A stretch of DNA of 64,000 nt from Nitrospirota bacterium (GCA_029261165.1 JAJDBV010000028.1:1-64000), one strand, 5' to 3'. Shown: positions 36,299 through 46,447, numbered from the stretch's first letter. Notes: generated by a model from the sequence alone, not told the origin. Numbers and translations: made by a program.

Positions 36299-37302
36299 TG
36301 GTTTTTCTACTGATATTGCTCTTTCCGCTTCCCGCGCAGGCCATAACGGCGGATGAGTTACGAGAGTTGTCTAATGTCTGGGAGGAAAGCGAACGGGAGC
36401 GGGCCGGGCGGATTGAGACGAGAGACCTAAATAAACTGATCCCGAAGAAACCTGCACAGAAAAGCCCTCCATTAAAACCGGAACAAGCGAAGGAAGATCG
36501 GCCTGTGGCCGTCAAAAAGGATTTGACAGTGATTGTTCAGGAGGAAGTTCAGAAAAAGGTTCCTGATCAACCTAAATCGAAGAAATATGAGAAGGAGGAA
36601 GGTCAGCCGGACGGTATCCAAGAGGGTCACACCTTCATATCCGTTCCTGAGGCGGAAGCGGCTCTTTTGCCAGGGCGGCTTCCGCCTAAAATGTTTAAAC
36701 AGAATATGGACGGGAAATATTTTCCACCGCCGCGTCAAGGCGGGTTCGGGGCCATTACGGATGCCGTGAGCCCGGAACAGACACAGATGTTCGGAATTCC
36801 TATCGGGACGTGGATCAAAGCAGAACTCAAAAGATCGGCAAGCAATGCAGAGCCGGGCTTAATTGAGATTTATACCACGGAAGAAGTCAGTGGGAAGAAA
36901 AAAATATTGCCATCGGGGTCCACCCTTTTTGCCAGAAAAGCGTATAACGCCGGGACGAAAAAACTGGACTTGATCGTGGAAAAAGGAATCACCCCGCAAG
37001 AACTTGAATTTGAAGTGCAGGGGCTGGTGTTTGATCTTCACAAATCAGCGGGTTTGATTGGCAACATTACAACCGATTCCCAGATGATCGTTGAGCGGTC
37101 AACGTCGAAAGGTTTAATTGCGGCAGGGGAGCAAGTGATAGATAACATTGCCGGTTCCACGATCATCGGGGCGGCAGGGTCCGCCGCCGCAGAATCATTA
37201 TTCAGTGACAGTGCAGATGTTGTCCATGAGACAAAAAAGCTGAAGCAGACGATCCGGTCGGCCCCTCAAGCCTTGCTGATCCGCGTGGAGGAAACCTTTT
37301 AG
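36292..37302 (+). CDS. VirB10/TrbI-like core protein
   Basis: 336 aa. It has an N-terminal hydrophobic segment (VFLLILLFPLPAQA), a Pro/Lys-rich linker (~45-110), then a beta-barrel domain with GTWIKAELKRS, PGLIEIYTTEEV, LPSGSTLFARK, and GLVFDLHKSAGLIGNI, the order seen in VirB10/TrbI. The N-terminal hydrophobic run ends in AQA like a cleavable signal, which would differ from the classic inner-membrane-anchored VirB10. Overlaps the VirB9-like gene by 7 bp. Confidence 0.7.
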   Translation: MVMVFLLILLFPLPAQAITADELRELSNVWEESERERAGRIETRDLNKLIPKKPAQKSPPLKPEQAKEDRPVAVKKDLTVIVQEEVQKKVPDQPKSKKYEKEEGQPDGIQEGHTFISVPEAEAALLPGRLPPKMFKQNMDGKYFPPPRQGGFGAITDAVSPEQTQMFGIPIGTWIKAELKRSASNAEPGLIEIYTTEEVSGKKKILPSGSTLFARKAYNAGTKKLDLIVEKGITPQELEFEVQGLVFDLHKSAGLIGNITTDSQMIVERSTSKGLIAAGEQVIDNIAGSTIIGAAGSAAAESLFSDSADVVHETKKLKQTIRSAPQALLIRVEETF

Positions 37303-37872
37303 ATGCGGGTTTGGGTTTTTACGCTTCTGTTTATCGGAATGATCCCTGCAATCTCCTCCGCGCGATCCTGGAAGGCCGGGCTGATGATCGGTGGGGGAGT
37401 TGTATCAGTTGATGACCCAGCGGGAAGCACTGAAGTCAAAACACACCTCACTTTTCTAAACGGCATCGCGACGATTCCTTACAGGAGAGATCGTCGGTTT
37501 TTTGTTCATCTTTTTCACAACCGGTTTGATCTCGACACCAGTAACAACAAGGTATCCGGAGAAGTGAAAAGCCTGGGACTCAACACCTCCTACCAAACAA
37601 AACTGAGGCTTTCACGACACTGGAAGCCATGGGTCGGAGGGGGACTCGGATTTTCAAACGACACATTCAAAAACCGGATTCTGCTCGATAATGAAGGGTT
37701 TATCATTAGAGAGTTTCCGAATCGGGAGAAAGAGGCAATCAATCTCCTGCTCAATGCCAGTATGATCTTAAAACAAATGCGTCCTTTTGATCTTGGGGTA
37801 CATTTTCAGTATGAATTTCCGATCTCAGGGGATATCCAGCGATTCACCGTGGCGGCGACAATACTTTATTAA
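37303..37872 (+). CDS. Outer-membrane beta-barrel-like protein
   Basis: 189 aa beginning directly after the VirB10-like stop. Signal peptide FTLLFIGMIPAISSA. The mature part alternates amphipathic strands (for example KAGLMIGGGVV, HLTFLNGIATIPYRR, FDLGVHFQYEF) and ends in an aromatic residue (ILY), typical of small outer-membrane barrels. Its place at the end of the T4SS operon suggests a transfer- or exclusion-related surface role. Confidence 0.55.
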   Translation: MRVWVFTLLFIGMIPAISSARSWKAGLMIGGGVVSVDDPAGSTEVKTHLTFLNGIATIPYRRDRRFFVHLFHNRFDLDTSNNKVSGEVKSLGLNTSYQTKLRLSRHWKPWVGGGLGFSNDTFKNRILLDNEGFIIREFPNREKEAINLLLNASMILKQMRPFDLGVHFQYEFPISGDIQRFTVAATILY

Positions 37873-37893
37873 AGCTCATATTCATAAAGGACC

Positions 37894-40857
37894 ATGTTCA
37901 TGTTGAGACGACTTAGGACTTTCTCCATCTTGTTTTTCTTATTGACGCTGATCTCTTGTGGAAGTAGCGGTGGGGATGCGCCGTCAAGAAGACCCTCGGC
38001 AACGGTTGACGGCTTTGCTGTCGATGCGCAGATTACCGGCGGGAGCGTTACCGTATATTCATACATAAACGCTCAAAAAGGATCTGTTCTCGGGTCGGCG
38101 GTCACGGATGATACAGGGTTTTACAGCATCACATTGCAGGGACCCGACCAGCCAATTCTGATTGAGGTCAGAGGCGGCTCCTACATCGAGGAGGCGAGCG
38201 GAGCGGGGATTACCCTTAATGATGGCCAGATCCTTCGGGCGGTCACTTTTTACAAGTCAGGGTTCCCTGTCCGTTTGATGGTCACGCCCTTCACCAACAT
38301 TACGGCAGGCTTGATTGAATATCAGACGAAGTCGGGGACACCTGTAGAAATTGCCATTACGGATGCCACGTCAGCGATCTCAGCGATGGCTGGAGTCGAT
38401 ATTCTGACCACCGTACCGCTGAATATTACCGACTTGAAAAATGCAAGGATGAGCTTAACGGCTGGATTAAAGTACGGGTTTCTGGCTGCAGCAATATCAA
38501 GCTGGACGGCTGAAGCGAGTGTGCTCAATGGAGCGAATGTTCATTTAATTTGGAATTCGATCTCCTTATCGCAGGTGATGTATAGGGATATTTCTGAGGA
38601 TGGCTTGCTTGACGGGAAGGGGATCAACCCAAATAGCGGCACAATCGTTGATCTTGGATTTGGGCTCGTTCCGCTTGACGCCAATACCTATCGCGTTGAA
38701 TTCGCCCGGCATTTAATGAAGATGGCCGGAAGTGAAGAGAATAAGACGGGGATTGGATTTTCCGAGGTGCTTTTAGAGGCTGATCGACTGGCCGGGATGA
38801 CACACCAGATATTTAATGGTCTTCCGACAGTTCCCCTGGATACGACAGGGCCGGTCATTGATCCGATTGAGGCAGAGGGGCTGTTTCATAATGACAGCTT
38901 GACCTTTGCTGTGGATGTTTCTGATACCGTCGGGATTAAATCGGTTTTCTTTGACCTTGATGGCGTCGCTATCGGCCAGGCGATTGATCCTCAAAACCCT
39001 GCTGTTTTAATCAATACCAATTTGTACACAGATGGCGGGCATACTATCGGTGTGAGGGCGACTGACAATCTTGAAAACGAAACTTACCGTCAGTTTGCGA
39101 TCAAGTTTGCCAACAGCGGCGCAGTTGTGAACGTTCTCTCCTCCACCACAGTAAATAGTTCACCCGTCATCCTTTCAGGAGATTATATTGATAACGGAGT
39201 AGGGATTCAATCGATTACGGTCCAAGGTTTGCCAGCCGATATCAATGCTGTTGATAAGACCTGGAATGTTTCAATTCCTCTGGTTCCACCGAATCCGACG
39301 CAATCAGCGGCTTTTGTGAAAACAGTGCCGATTGTGATTAAAGATAACCTTGATATTGAAAATACTAAACTCGTCACGGTTACGATGGACACGATTAAAC
39401 CCGCAATTGATCCATTCTATAGTGTTGCTACCTTCGTAGTAGGGACAGATACTTTTACCGAAAGTCTTTCTTTTGCGGCTACATCAGGTATTCCACTCCG
39501 AATTGAGACAGACAAGATCTCCTTGAATGGGGTACCAATTCTTGAGGGGGCTCTCGGGATAAACTTCATTCCATACATTGTTATTCATGTTAATGACCCG
39601 AACGTAAACGCAGTTTTTACCCCAGAGAATGAAATTACAGCGGACATTCAATATAAATTAAAGGGATCTATTGTGGCTCCTTGGCATTCTCTTGTTCCAG
39701 TTGATACTGCCAATAATTATCGGTTTATTATCCCTCTTGTTTCTGAGTTGCTTCATCCAGACTGGCAATTGGCAACACCTCAAGACCAACATGAGATAGA
39801 AATAAGAATTAAAGATAGGGCCGGCAATGCAACTGATCTTAGGTTTCCGTTTCAAGCTGAATTTGTGCCACCGCCCCCGGTGGTCACATCAACTGCAATA
39901 AATGCTTTTAATAAACCGTTTCCTAATCGGGCGGAACTTTACGGGAAAGTCCTTTCGGTTTCAGAACATCTCATTTCAAACAACACAAACTTTCCAATCC
40001 TTTTTTCTCTTTCTGACCCTGCAATCCATACAGTGGTAAAGGTTGCCGAGGAAGCGGTTCGAAAACTTGAAGGCAATAAAATCACGCAAGAAGATTGGCG
40101 GATACAATACCGTTATTGGCTCATAAAGATGTTTGACGTGCCGATTCAAGTAATGGAAGATCCAAACGCCACCTGGCAATCAACCACGAGTGTAGACTTA
40201 AAAAATAAAGACCCGAATACTGGTGCCATCACGCAAACAACGGTCTCCCCAAACCTCCCCGCAACAGGACCCACAATATCATTTCCAACGGAACAACTCC
40301 CTCTCTCTACAAGCACACTCTGGGAATCCTTTCATCCTCCTCTTGCAGATACTACCGGGATGAACTATTTTGGACCAATACCTTCGGGCGACCCTCGAAT
40401 ATTAGCCACATTCGCCTACTTTCCTTCAGCCGGGAATTTCTTGCAAAGGCGGACAGTAACGTCTTATCAATGGGCTACAGGGTCTCCAAGGAATGAATAT
40501 CTTCTCTTTTCCGAAACCAATAATTTCCTAACGGATCATTTTGAAGTAAGAAATAATGTCGGAGAGCGGAAGCTTTCAATAAACGGATTTTATCGAATCC
40601 CGCCAAAAACAACCTATACGATCAATAAATATGTACTAACCCCTCAACTAACATTTTATAATGACACCGAAGTCGGAAACCGCGAAACCTTCGTAAGCGC
40701 CACCCCGAAGAAATATGACCTTTCCATTGCATGGACAATTAACAACCAGATCGACATCAAAATTGTTCACGATACAGGTTTTGAGAAGGCTTTAGAGATG
40801 GTCGCGGTTGATGTGGTTCGGGGGGGTACACCGGCCACATATACCATAACCCGCTGA
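37894..40857 (+). CDS. Large lipoprotein with Ig-like domains
   Basis: 987 aa. The lipobox LISC at about residues 23-26 follows a hydrophobic signal (FSILFFLLTLISC). A transthyretin/carboxypeptidase-regulatory-like domain (GFAVDAQITGGSVTVYSY..., ~40-110) is followed by a helical segment. Two or more Ig-like folds of the type VSDTVGIKSVFFDLDG and ATDNLENETYRQFAIKF come next, then a long C-terminal region I do not recognise. It lies 21 bp after the T4SS barrel gene and may be co-transcribed. It could be a surface adhesin or exclusion protein. Confidence 0.65.
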   Translation: MFMLRRLRTFSILFFLLTLISCGSSGGDAPSRRPSATVDGFAVDAQITGGSVTVYSYINAQKGSVLGSAVTDDTGFYSITLQGPDQPILIEVRGGSYIEEASGAGITLNDGQILRAVTFYKSGFPVRLMVTPFTNITAGLIEYQTKSGTPVEIAITDATSAISAMAGVDILTTVPLNITDLKNARMSLTAGLKYGFLAAAISSWTAEASVLNGANVHLIWNSISLSQVMYRDISEDGLLDGKGINPNSGTIVDLGFGLVPLDANTYRVEFARHLMKMAGSEENKTGIGFSEVLLEADRLAGMTHQIFNGLPTVPLDTTGPVIDPIEAEGLFHNDSLTFAVDVSDTVGIKSVFFDLDGVAIGQAIDPQNPAVLINTNLYTDGGHTIGVRATDNLENETYRQFAIKFANSGAVVNVLSSTTVNSSPVILSGDYIDNGVGIQSITVQGLPADINAVDKTWNVSIPLVPPNPTQSAAFVKTVPIVIKDNLDIENTKLVTVTMDTIKPAIDPFYSVATFVVGTDTFTESLSFAATSGIPLRIETDKISLNGVPILEGALGINFIPYIVIHVNDPNVNAVFTPENEITADIQYKLKGSIVAPWHSLVPVDTANNYRFIIPLVSELLHPDWQLATPQDQHEIEIRIKDRAGNATDLRFPFQAEFVPPPPVVTSTAINAFNKPFPNRAELYGKVLSVSEHLISNNTNFPILFSLSDPAIHTVVKVAEEAVRKLEGNKITQEDWRIQYRYWLIKMFDVPIQVMEDPNATWQSTTSVDLKNKDPNTGAITQTTVSPNLPATGPTISFPTEQLPLSTSTLWESFHPPLADTTGMNYFGPIPSGDPRILATFAYFPSAGNFLQRRTVTSYQWATGSPRNEYLLFSETNNFLTDHFEVRNNVGERKLSINGFYRIPPKTTYTINKYVLTPQLTFYNDTEVGNRETFVSATPKKYDLSIAWTINNQIDIKIVHDTGFEKALEMVAVDVVRGGTPATYTITR

Positions 40858-41345
40858 ATCTACTACGAGCGCCTCATGCACTCAATGGACACGACTTTCC
40901 AGAACATTCCTCACTCACCGTATTAATACCCTTTATATGTAACGGTTCAACTCGGCCCGCCTTTCCTCCATGCCATCGTTCCTTCGGCGCTCGAAATCCT
41001 CACGTAAGAGGACTACGCTCCGGTTCCTGTGCGCCTTGTGCCTCAGCCTGAAGGAAAATCCCACCCATCTGAACCGTTACTTCATTTCATAACGACATCT
41101 TAGTGGAACTTCTTAAATTATTTCCTAAACAACCGCTCTCGCTACGATTCCATATTTTCAGGAGCTTGCCCGGCTATTCCTCCAGGCCATCGTTGTTGTG
41201 GTACTCATAATCCTCAAGTATAGACACACACGCTGCGGTTTCTCCGCTCCTCGCCCTGAAGGATGGGTCTCGCGAAGCCAAAATCCCGGCAAGCGGAATA
41301 GCTAAAAGCGGCCTTTTTAAAGAGATTTGGAACTGGGGAGTTATC
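40857..41345. repeat. Dispersed repeat family A, longest copy
   Basis: The first ~224 bp (40857-41080) match 4171-4392, again starting right behind a stop codon. A second block (about 41130-41345, CTCTCGCTACGATTCCATAT through GGAACTGGGGAGTTATCTTA) matches the distal part of the copy at 63166-63515. It includes GATGGGTCTCGCGAAGCC, also present in the recD2 remnant at about 24363. The remainder up to 41532 contains only a doubtful 69-codon frame. Confidence 0.65.
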
Positions 41346-41532
41346 TTACCTATACGTTAACCTTGGAATGCTGGAGATATATTGATTACGGGATGGAATC
41401 AATAACCGACTCAGCCCTACCATTGATGTCAGACCTAACATCAGAGATGGTACGATTATTGGGGCAGGTCACAGAGAATAGCCCGCTAACGATTATCGTT
41501 AAGGGTTGCAACCATGAATCGATCCGCTGTTC

Positions 41533-44500
41533 CTAAAGCCGCTGCCCTTGCTCCAGGACTTCCCGAATCACACGCCCCATGTCAGAGGGAGTGAAAGGCT
41601 TCGAGAGAACCGTATACAGTTCCAGATTACCCTTTTTTTTGGTTTGATCGGAAATATCGTGACCGGAGGAGATGATCACCTTCAAAGCGGGATCAAGCGC
41701 ACGGAGGCGCCGGAGTACCTCCCAGCCTGACTCGTGAGGCATGGTCAGGTCGAGGATGACAATCTTGATGCGCCTACGTTCTTCTTTGAAGATATCCAGG
41801 GCTTGATTCCCTCCTTCGGCTAACAATACCGTGTGCCCTTGTCGCTCCAGGGCAACTTTGCCGAGTTCCCGTATGAATTCATCGTCATCGACAATCATGA
41901 TCGTCATGGGGTCATGCGTCACAGGTTTATCCGCCAGCTTTTGATGCGTTGCTTCGACAGGACGTCCGGTCCGAGGAAGGTAGACCTCAAAGGTGGTTCC
42001 TTCGTCCTTGGCTGTTCTCAGGTCGATCCATCCTTTGTGTCTTTTAACGATCCCGTGGGTGGACGCCAAGCCAAGACCGGTTCCCTTGCCAATCTCCTTG
42101 GTTGTGAAAAATGGTTCAAAGAGATGAGGGACAGCAGCCTCATCGATACCAGATCCATTATCGGAAACAGAGAGGCAAACGAAATCACCTATTTTTGCAT
42201 TAAGGTGCGCTTTACAATACTCACGATCAAGATGAACATTTTTCAGCTTGATTTCTATCAAAGGCTTAAAATTGTCTCTTGCGAGCATACATTCCTTCAG
42301 GGTATCCCGTGAATTCACGCACAGATTTACAATGACCTGATGGATCTGGTCTGTGTCGATGTGAGCAGGCCACAGATTATCAGACGATTCAACGGTAATT
42401 TCTATTTTCCGGTCAATAGCTTGCCGGAGAAGGTGTTCAACCTCCAAAGTAAGGTCCGACAGAGATTGAGATTTGAGGTTTATGGGGGTCTGGTGACTGA
42501 AGGAAAGAAGTTCTTTTGTCAGTCTGGCCGCACGCTGCGCAGCCTTTCGAACCATGAAGAGGGGGTCTTGTACCTTGGGTTGATTCAAGGTCTGCTCCAG
42601 GAGGATTTCAACATATCCAATGATAGGGGTTAAAAGGTTATTGAATTCGTGTGCGACCCCACCGGCGAGTTGGCCGATGGTTTCGAGTTTCTGGGTCTGG
42701 CGAAGCTGTTTCTCCATTTCCTTCCGTTCCGAAATATCGTTGAAGAGACTTGTGTAATTGGTGGTTTTTCCCGTTTCGTCCTTGATGGCGATGATCGAGA
42801 GCCATTTCGGGTAGACTGTTCCGTTCTTTTTCCTGTCCCAGATTTCTCCCTGCCACTGACCGGTGGCGGAGAGGATGTTCCACATCTCCTGATAAAATGC
42901 TTTGTCATGTTTTCCGGATTGAAACATCCGAGGGGTCTGTCCGATCACCTCCTCCTCCGAATAGCCTGTGACCTCTATGAATGCGGGATTGACTGAGATG
43001 ATTTTTTCGTCGGCGTCGGTGATCAGTACCGCCTCGGCTGCTGAATTAATAACGGTGCTAGAGAGACGGTCTTTTGCCTCTGCCTGCCTCTGTTCTGTGA
43101 AATCATGAATGACCGACAAGAGAAATGGTTTCTCTTTGACCTTAATCACACTTACGGTCACCTCAACATCCCGGGTTAGACCTTCTTTTGTGCGATGCTT
43201 CGTTTGGAAGGTCTTTCTCCTTATGGCCAAGATATCTTCGATATGTTTCTTGGTATCAGCTTCTGTTTTAACGGCTTCAAAATCAGAAATCTTGAACCCA
43301 ATGAACTCCTCCCGGGTGTATCCTAAACTCTGATGTGCTTTTTCGTTGAAAGCAACAATTCGTCCGGTATTCGGCTCAATAAGAAAAATAGAGTCGGTCG
43401 ATTGTTCAAAGATGGTACGGAATTGCACTTCCGAATCTTGAAGGCTTTGTTCTGTTTTTTTTCGCTCAGAGATTTCGGTCATTAAAGTTTCGAGCGCCAT
43501 TGCCCGCTCTTCTCTTTGTCTGATAATCAAGAGCAGATAGGAGGCAAGGAATCCCGCTACGACAAATATGCCGATGGGGGATGCAGTTTCCCACCACTGC
43601 AAGCCTTTTCTGAAATCAAGGGTTGTGCCGGTGGCAAGAATCCGCCACTCATGGCCAGCGACGGAGAAGCGCTTTTCCAGGATCAGTTCATTCGATTCCA
43701 GATTCGTTTCTCGGCTCAGGCCACTTTCACCGCCTTTGAAGGCCTCAGTAAAGAGAAGATCTCCTCCCAAGTCAGTCGTTATACCTTCAATCCGGATCTC
43801 TATCTGTGCTTGAGCAAGAGGATGCAGGGCCTCCTCTAACATGGCACCAATTCGATGCACAGAAAGGACAAATCCCTCCAAATGTGCTTTCCGCTCTGCC
43901 ACAGTCTCAATGGCGGTACCATTTTGATAGACAGGGACGAAGACCAATATTTCTTTCTGATCCTCTTTTTCCTGCATAAGGTTGACTGGCCCGCTCGACG
44001 TTATCTCGCCAGATGCCCAGGCGCTTTTCAAGGTCGCTCTTCTTTCCGGATGAGAAGCAAGATCAAAACCTAATGCTTCTTCGTTCCCTTGGTAGGGTTC
44101 GACATAATAGACGGGAAAATAGTACTCTCTCTCCTCCGCCTGGACCATCCCGCCATCCAGACCCAGTTCTTGGATTTTAAAATCAGGAAAGAGATTTTTG
44201 GCCTTTTCTTCAAAGTCGTGTCGCTTATCCGCGGTGACGTGGGGAATCCATTCGAATGCCTGAATGTTTTTATGAGTCAACAACAGGTTATTGGCGAAGA
44301 TGCCAAATTCTTCCTTTGTGACTTCTTGAGAGGCGCCATAGAATGCATTGAGGGATTCGACGGTCTCTATCGAATGCTTGAAGGTCTCTTCAATAAGAGA
44401 CAGGCGCTCTTGGGAGATCCGGTAAAAACTTTTGCTGGCCCGCTCCGCTTGATGATTATTAATGACTAAGAAGGCGACATAGGCCAGTACGGTACCGGAA

Positions 44501-44586
44501 AGGGCCAGAATAAAAACAGGAAAAAAGGTTCGTAAGTTTTGGCAGGGACGTTTTTGCTGTTGAATGACCTCAGGGATATTATTCAT
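41533..44586 (-). CDS. CHASE-PAS-PAS hybrid sensor histidine kinase
   Basis: 1017 aa. Membrane helix at ~21-42, an extracytoplasmic CHASE domain (~80-300), a second membrane helix ~335-357, PAS domains at ~385-500 and ~507-630, a HisKA domain with GGVAHEFNNLL (His near 645), and an HATPase with N box NLCVNSRD (~753) and G boxes DNGSGI and GKGTGLGLAS. A C-terminal receiver follows (~894-1010; DDDE, and phospho-acceptor Asp in VILDLTMP). CHASE domains sense small ligands. No dedicated response regulator gene is adjacent; phosphotransfer may be internal or to a distant partner. Confidence 0.9.
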   Translation of the reverse strand: MNNIPEVIQQQKRPCQNLRTFFPVFILALSGTVLAYVAFLVINNHQAERASKSFYRISQERLSLIEETFKHSIETVESLNAFYGASQEVTKEEFGIFANNLLLTHKNIQAFEWIPHVTADKRHDFEEKAKNLFPDFKIQELGLDGGMVQAEEREYYFPVYYVEPYQGNEEALGFDLASHPERRATLKSAWASGEITSSGPVNLMQEKEDQKEILVFVPVYQNGTAIETVAERKAHLEGFVLSVHRIGAMLEEALHPLAQAQIEIRIEGITTDLGGDLLFTEAFKGGESGLSRETNLESNELILEKRFSVAGHEWRILATGTTLDFRKGLQWWETASPIGIFVVAGFLASYLLLIIRQREERAMALETLMTEISERKKTEQSLQDSEVQFRTIFEQSTDSIFLIEPNTGRIVAFNEKAHQSLGYTREEFIGFKISDFEAVKTEADTKKHIEDILAIRRKTFQTKHRTKEGLTRDVEVTVSVIKVKEKPFLLSVIHDFTEQRQAEAKDRLSSTVINSAAEAVLITDADEKIISVNPAFIEVTGYSEEEVIGQTPRMFQSGKHDKAFYQEMWNILSATGQWQGEIWDRKKNGTVYPKWLSIIAIKDETGKTTNYTSLFNDISERKEMEKQLRQTQKLETIGQLAGGVAHEFNNLLTPIIGYVEILLEQTLNQPKVQDPLFMVRKAAQRAARLTKELLSFSHQTPINLKSQSLSDLTLEVEHLLRQAIDRKIEITVESSDNLWPAHIDTDQIHQVIVNLCVNSRDTLKECMLARDNFKPLIEIKLKNVHLDREYCKAHLNAKIGDFVCLSVSDNGSGIDEAAVPHLFEPFFTTKEIGKGTGLGLASTHGIVKRHKGWIDLRTAKDEGTTFEVYLPRTGRPVEATHQKLADKPVTHDPMTIMIVDDDEFIRELGKVALERQGHTVLLAEGGNQALDIFKEERRRIKIVILDLTMPHESGWEVLRRLRALDPALKVIISSGHDISDQTKKKGNLELYTVLSKPFTPSDMGRVIREVLEQGQRL

Positions 44587-44736
44587 TTACACCATGCCTT
44601 CAGGCTACAATTAAACCAATTTCGGGATGGAATCAAATCTTCGAAACAATTTTCGACAGCCCTAGCTTGCCGGTTCTTCCCCGAAGTTTTTCTGAATGAT
44701 CGCCACCTCATCCAGATTCTTGATAAGGGCTTCCTG

Positions 44737-45195
44737 TCAGGCGAACTGGAATGGCTCAGAGATATCTTTCAAAATCTTATTAGCTACAATCGAAGGCTCT
44801 TTCGTATCAGAAATTTCTGAAAGAATGACTATAAACTCGTCACCTCCTTGGCGGGAAACCGTGTCTGTTTCACGAACGTAATGCAGTAGCCGCCTGGCAA
44901 CCTCTTTTAGAACTTCATCTCCGGCAATATGACCAAAAGTGTCGTTAACCTGCTTAAACCCATCCAGGTCGACTAAAAGAAGCGCTGCTTTTCTATTATT
45001 TCGCTTAACAAATTTCACTGCTTGAGAAATACGTTTAATGCAAAGTATTCGGTTAGGCAACTCTGTAAGTGTATCATAGTGTGCTTGAAGGTGAAGCTTA
45101 TCCGCATCCTCTTTCTGCTTCGTAATGTCACTGAAGAGACCCGTGTACTGGACAACATCTCCCCATTCACGCTTGATTGCTGTGATTGAGAGCCA
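44737..45195 (-). pseudogene. Diguanylate cyclase (PAS-GGDEF) remnant
   Basis: The frame gives the end of a PAS domain (WLSITAIKREWGDVV, YTGLFSDITKQKE), then HYDTLTELPNRI and a GGDEF domain with LLVDLDGFKQVNDTFGH and RQGGDEF. The PAS front is missing and the cyclase stops at 44737 (ISEPFQFA), before the usual C-terminal strands. The catalytic loop is intact but the fold is not complete. It lies behind the hybrid kinase in the same orientation. Confidence 0.7.
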
Positions 45196-45346
45196 TTATT
45201 GAGTCCCACCTTGGGCCTATTTCTGTCTTCCTTAACAATTTCTGACAGTACCTTCAGTAAAACGATGAATTCCATCTGAAAGCATGCACAGATTCGAGTG
45301 GATCTCAACGCTCACTTTCAGGGAAAAAGTGATGCTTGGTCTCTTC

Positions 45347-45574
45347 CTACATCAAGGAGAAGTGGAAGGTCACGGACTTGAGATGTCCGCATCCACATCT
45401 CACCATCGCGGCACAACTCACTTTGGTTGGATCATTGAAGTTGACAATTACTTTGAGGTCATCGCAGTGGCAACTTATAGTCTGATCCCTAATCGACTCT
45501 TCGATATGTTGTTTACAGCGCTCCCTTGTTTCAGGCTTCAAGGTTTCATCTAAAAAACGGTAGCTATTTCCCAT
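45347..45574 (-). CDS. Small Cys-rich hypothetical protein
   Basis: 75 aa with AGAGGAG four bases before the ATG. Contains CHCDD and CAAMVRCGCGH, a spacing that could bind a metal. No family recognised. It follows the 58-aa gene by about a dozen bases, in the same orientation, and may belong to the same leftward transcript. A frame on the other strand over the same DNA has no ribosome-binding site. Confidence 0.4.
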   Translation of the reverse strand: MGNSYRFLDETLKPETRERCKQHIEESIRDQTISCHCDDLKVIVNFNDPTKVSCAAMVRCGCGHLKSVTFHFSLM

Positions 45575-45585
45575 AAACTCCTCTC

Positions 45586-45759
45586 TTACTTGCCCCTCGG
45601 AAGGGTAGCTTTCAACCTCTTAATCTCTTCCAAAACTTCCTCTTTTTTTAGGACCCCCTTCGCCTCCAGAAGGTTCATGATTGCCTCTTGAAAAAATATA
45701 TTGCTCATCATCAATTCTTCAAATGAAGCCACTTCTTTTGGATCGAGTTTTTCTGCCAT
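45586..45759 (-). CDS. Small helical hypothetical protein
   Basis: The ATG at 45759 lies eight bases behind GGAG, better than a GTG at 45768 that abuts the ribosome-binding site. The ~57-aa product is helical (KEVASFEELMMSNIFFQEAIMNLLEAKGVLKKEEVLEEIKRLK shown by key residues FEELMMSN and EEVLEEIKRL), with charged heptad-like spacing. Function unknown. Confidence 0.5.
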   Translation of the reverse strand: MAEKLDPKEVASFEELMMSNIFFQEAIMNLLEAKGVLKKEEVLEEIKRLKATLPRGK

Positions 45760-45777
45760 AAAAGTCACTCCTTATTA

Positions 45778-46446
45778 TCAAAAATGCGCATTGATCACTG
45801 GAAGCCATTTCAAGCCATCAGGATTATTCCCAGCATAATTAATTACTCCAATCTGCATGCCATTGAGGTGCTCCGCATAGTTAAACACCCCGATCTGAAC
45901 ACCGTTGACCTGCTTGGCAAAGTTAAGCCCCCCAATGGCTAATCCATTCAAATTCATATTCATAACTGGAAGGAAGCCGGTTATTCCTCCAATAGCAATA
46001 CCATTTACTTGTGAACTTCCTTGGAACGTCCCCCCAATAATAATTCCATTTACTTCATGAGCAAATCCCCATCCGACCCCAATGGCAATACCAGTAACTT
46101 TGTCCTGAGCCATAAATCCCGAAATAGTAATTCCAGTTGTTTCGACATCGGCTCCTTGTAAGAAAACGCTTACCGATAATCCTCGTATCTTTTTTGACAC
46201 TGGCCAAAATGATAACGAGATGCCATTGATTTCATCTAACCATTTTTCTTCTGGTGGCCGAGATCTGCTACTCCCGTCTGCGGTTCCAGTCGCGAGACTG
46301 AAGCCATCAACAATATTCCCATCAGATCTAATATTACCTATCCCTATGCCGTTACCTTTTCTATTTATAGAAACACCCGGATAAGCCGATGCGTCACCGA
46401 CAAAAACAGCCAAAAGAATTGTGAAACCAACAACGAAATTTCTCAT
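45778..46446 (-). CDS. LA_2272-like surface repeat protein
   Basis: 222 aa with a signal peptide (VVGFTILLAVFVGDASA). The mature part has about nine repeats of the type VNGIxIGxxN spaced about 15-20 residues, for example VNGIIIGG, VNGIAIGG, LNGLAIGG, VNGVQIGVFNYA, LNGMQIGVINYA. This is the pattern of LA_2272-type surface repeats, which would stack as a beta-solenoid. It starts 2 bp after the preceding gene. Confidence 0.7.
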   Translation of the reverse strand: MRNFVVGFTILLAVFVGDASAYPGVSINRKGNGIGIGNIRSDGNIVDGFSLATGTADGSSRSRPPEEKWLDEINGISLSFWPVSKKIRGLSVSVFLQGADVETTGITISGFMAQDKVTGIAIGVGWGFAHEVNGIIIGGTFQGSSQVNGIAIGGITGFLPVMNMNLNGLAIGGLNFAKQVNGVQIGVFNYAEHLNGMQIGVINYAGNNPDGLKWLPVINAHF

Positions 46447-46447
46447 C

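Noticed and set aside
41327-41536. 69-codon frame with a plausible start
   Set aside because: It starts inside repeat A, has no ribosome-binding site or recognisable family, and overlaps the kinase end.
45284-45553. Rightward frame over the small Cys-rich gene
   Set aside because: No ribosome-binding site. The leftward frame has one and fits the direction of its neighbours.
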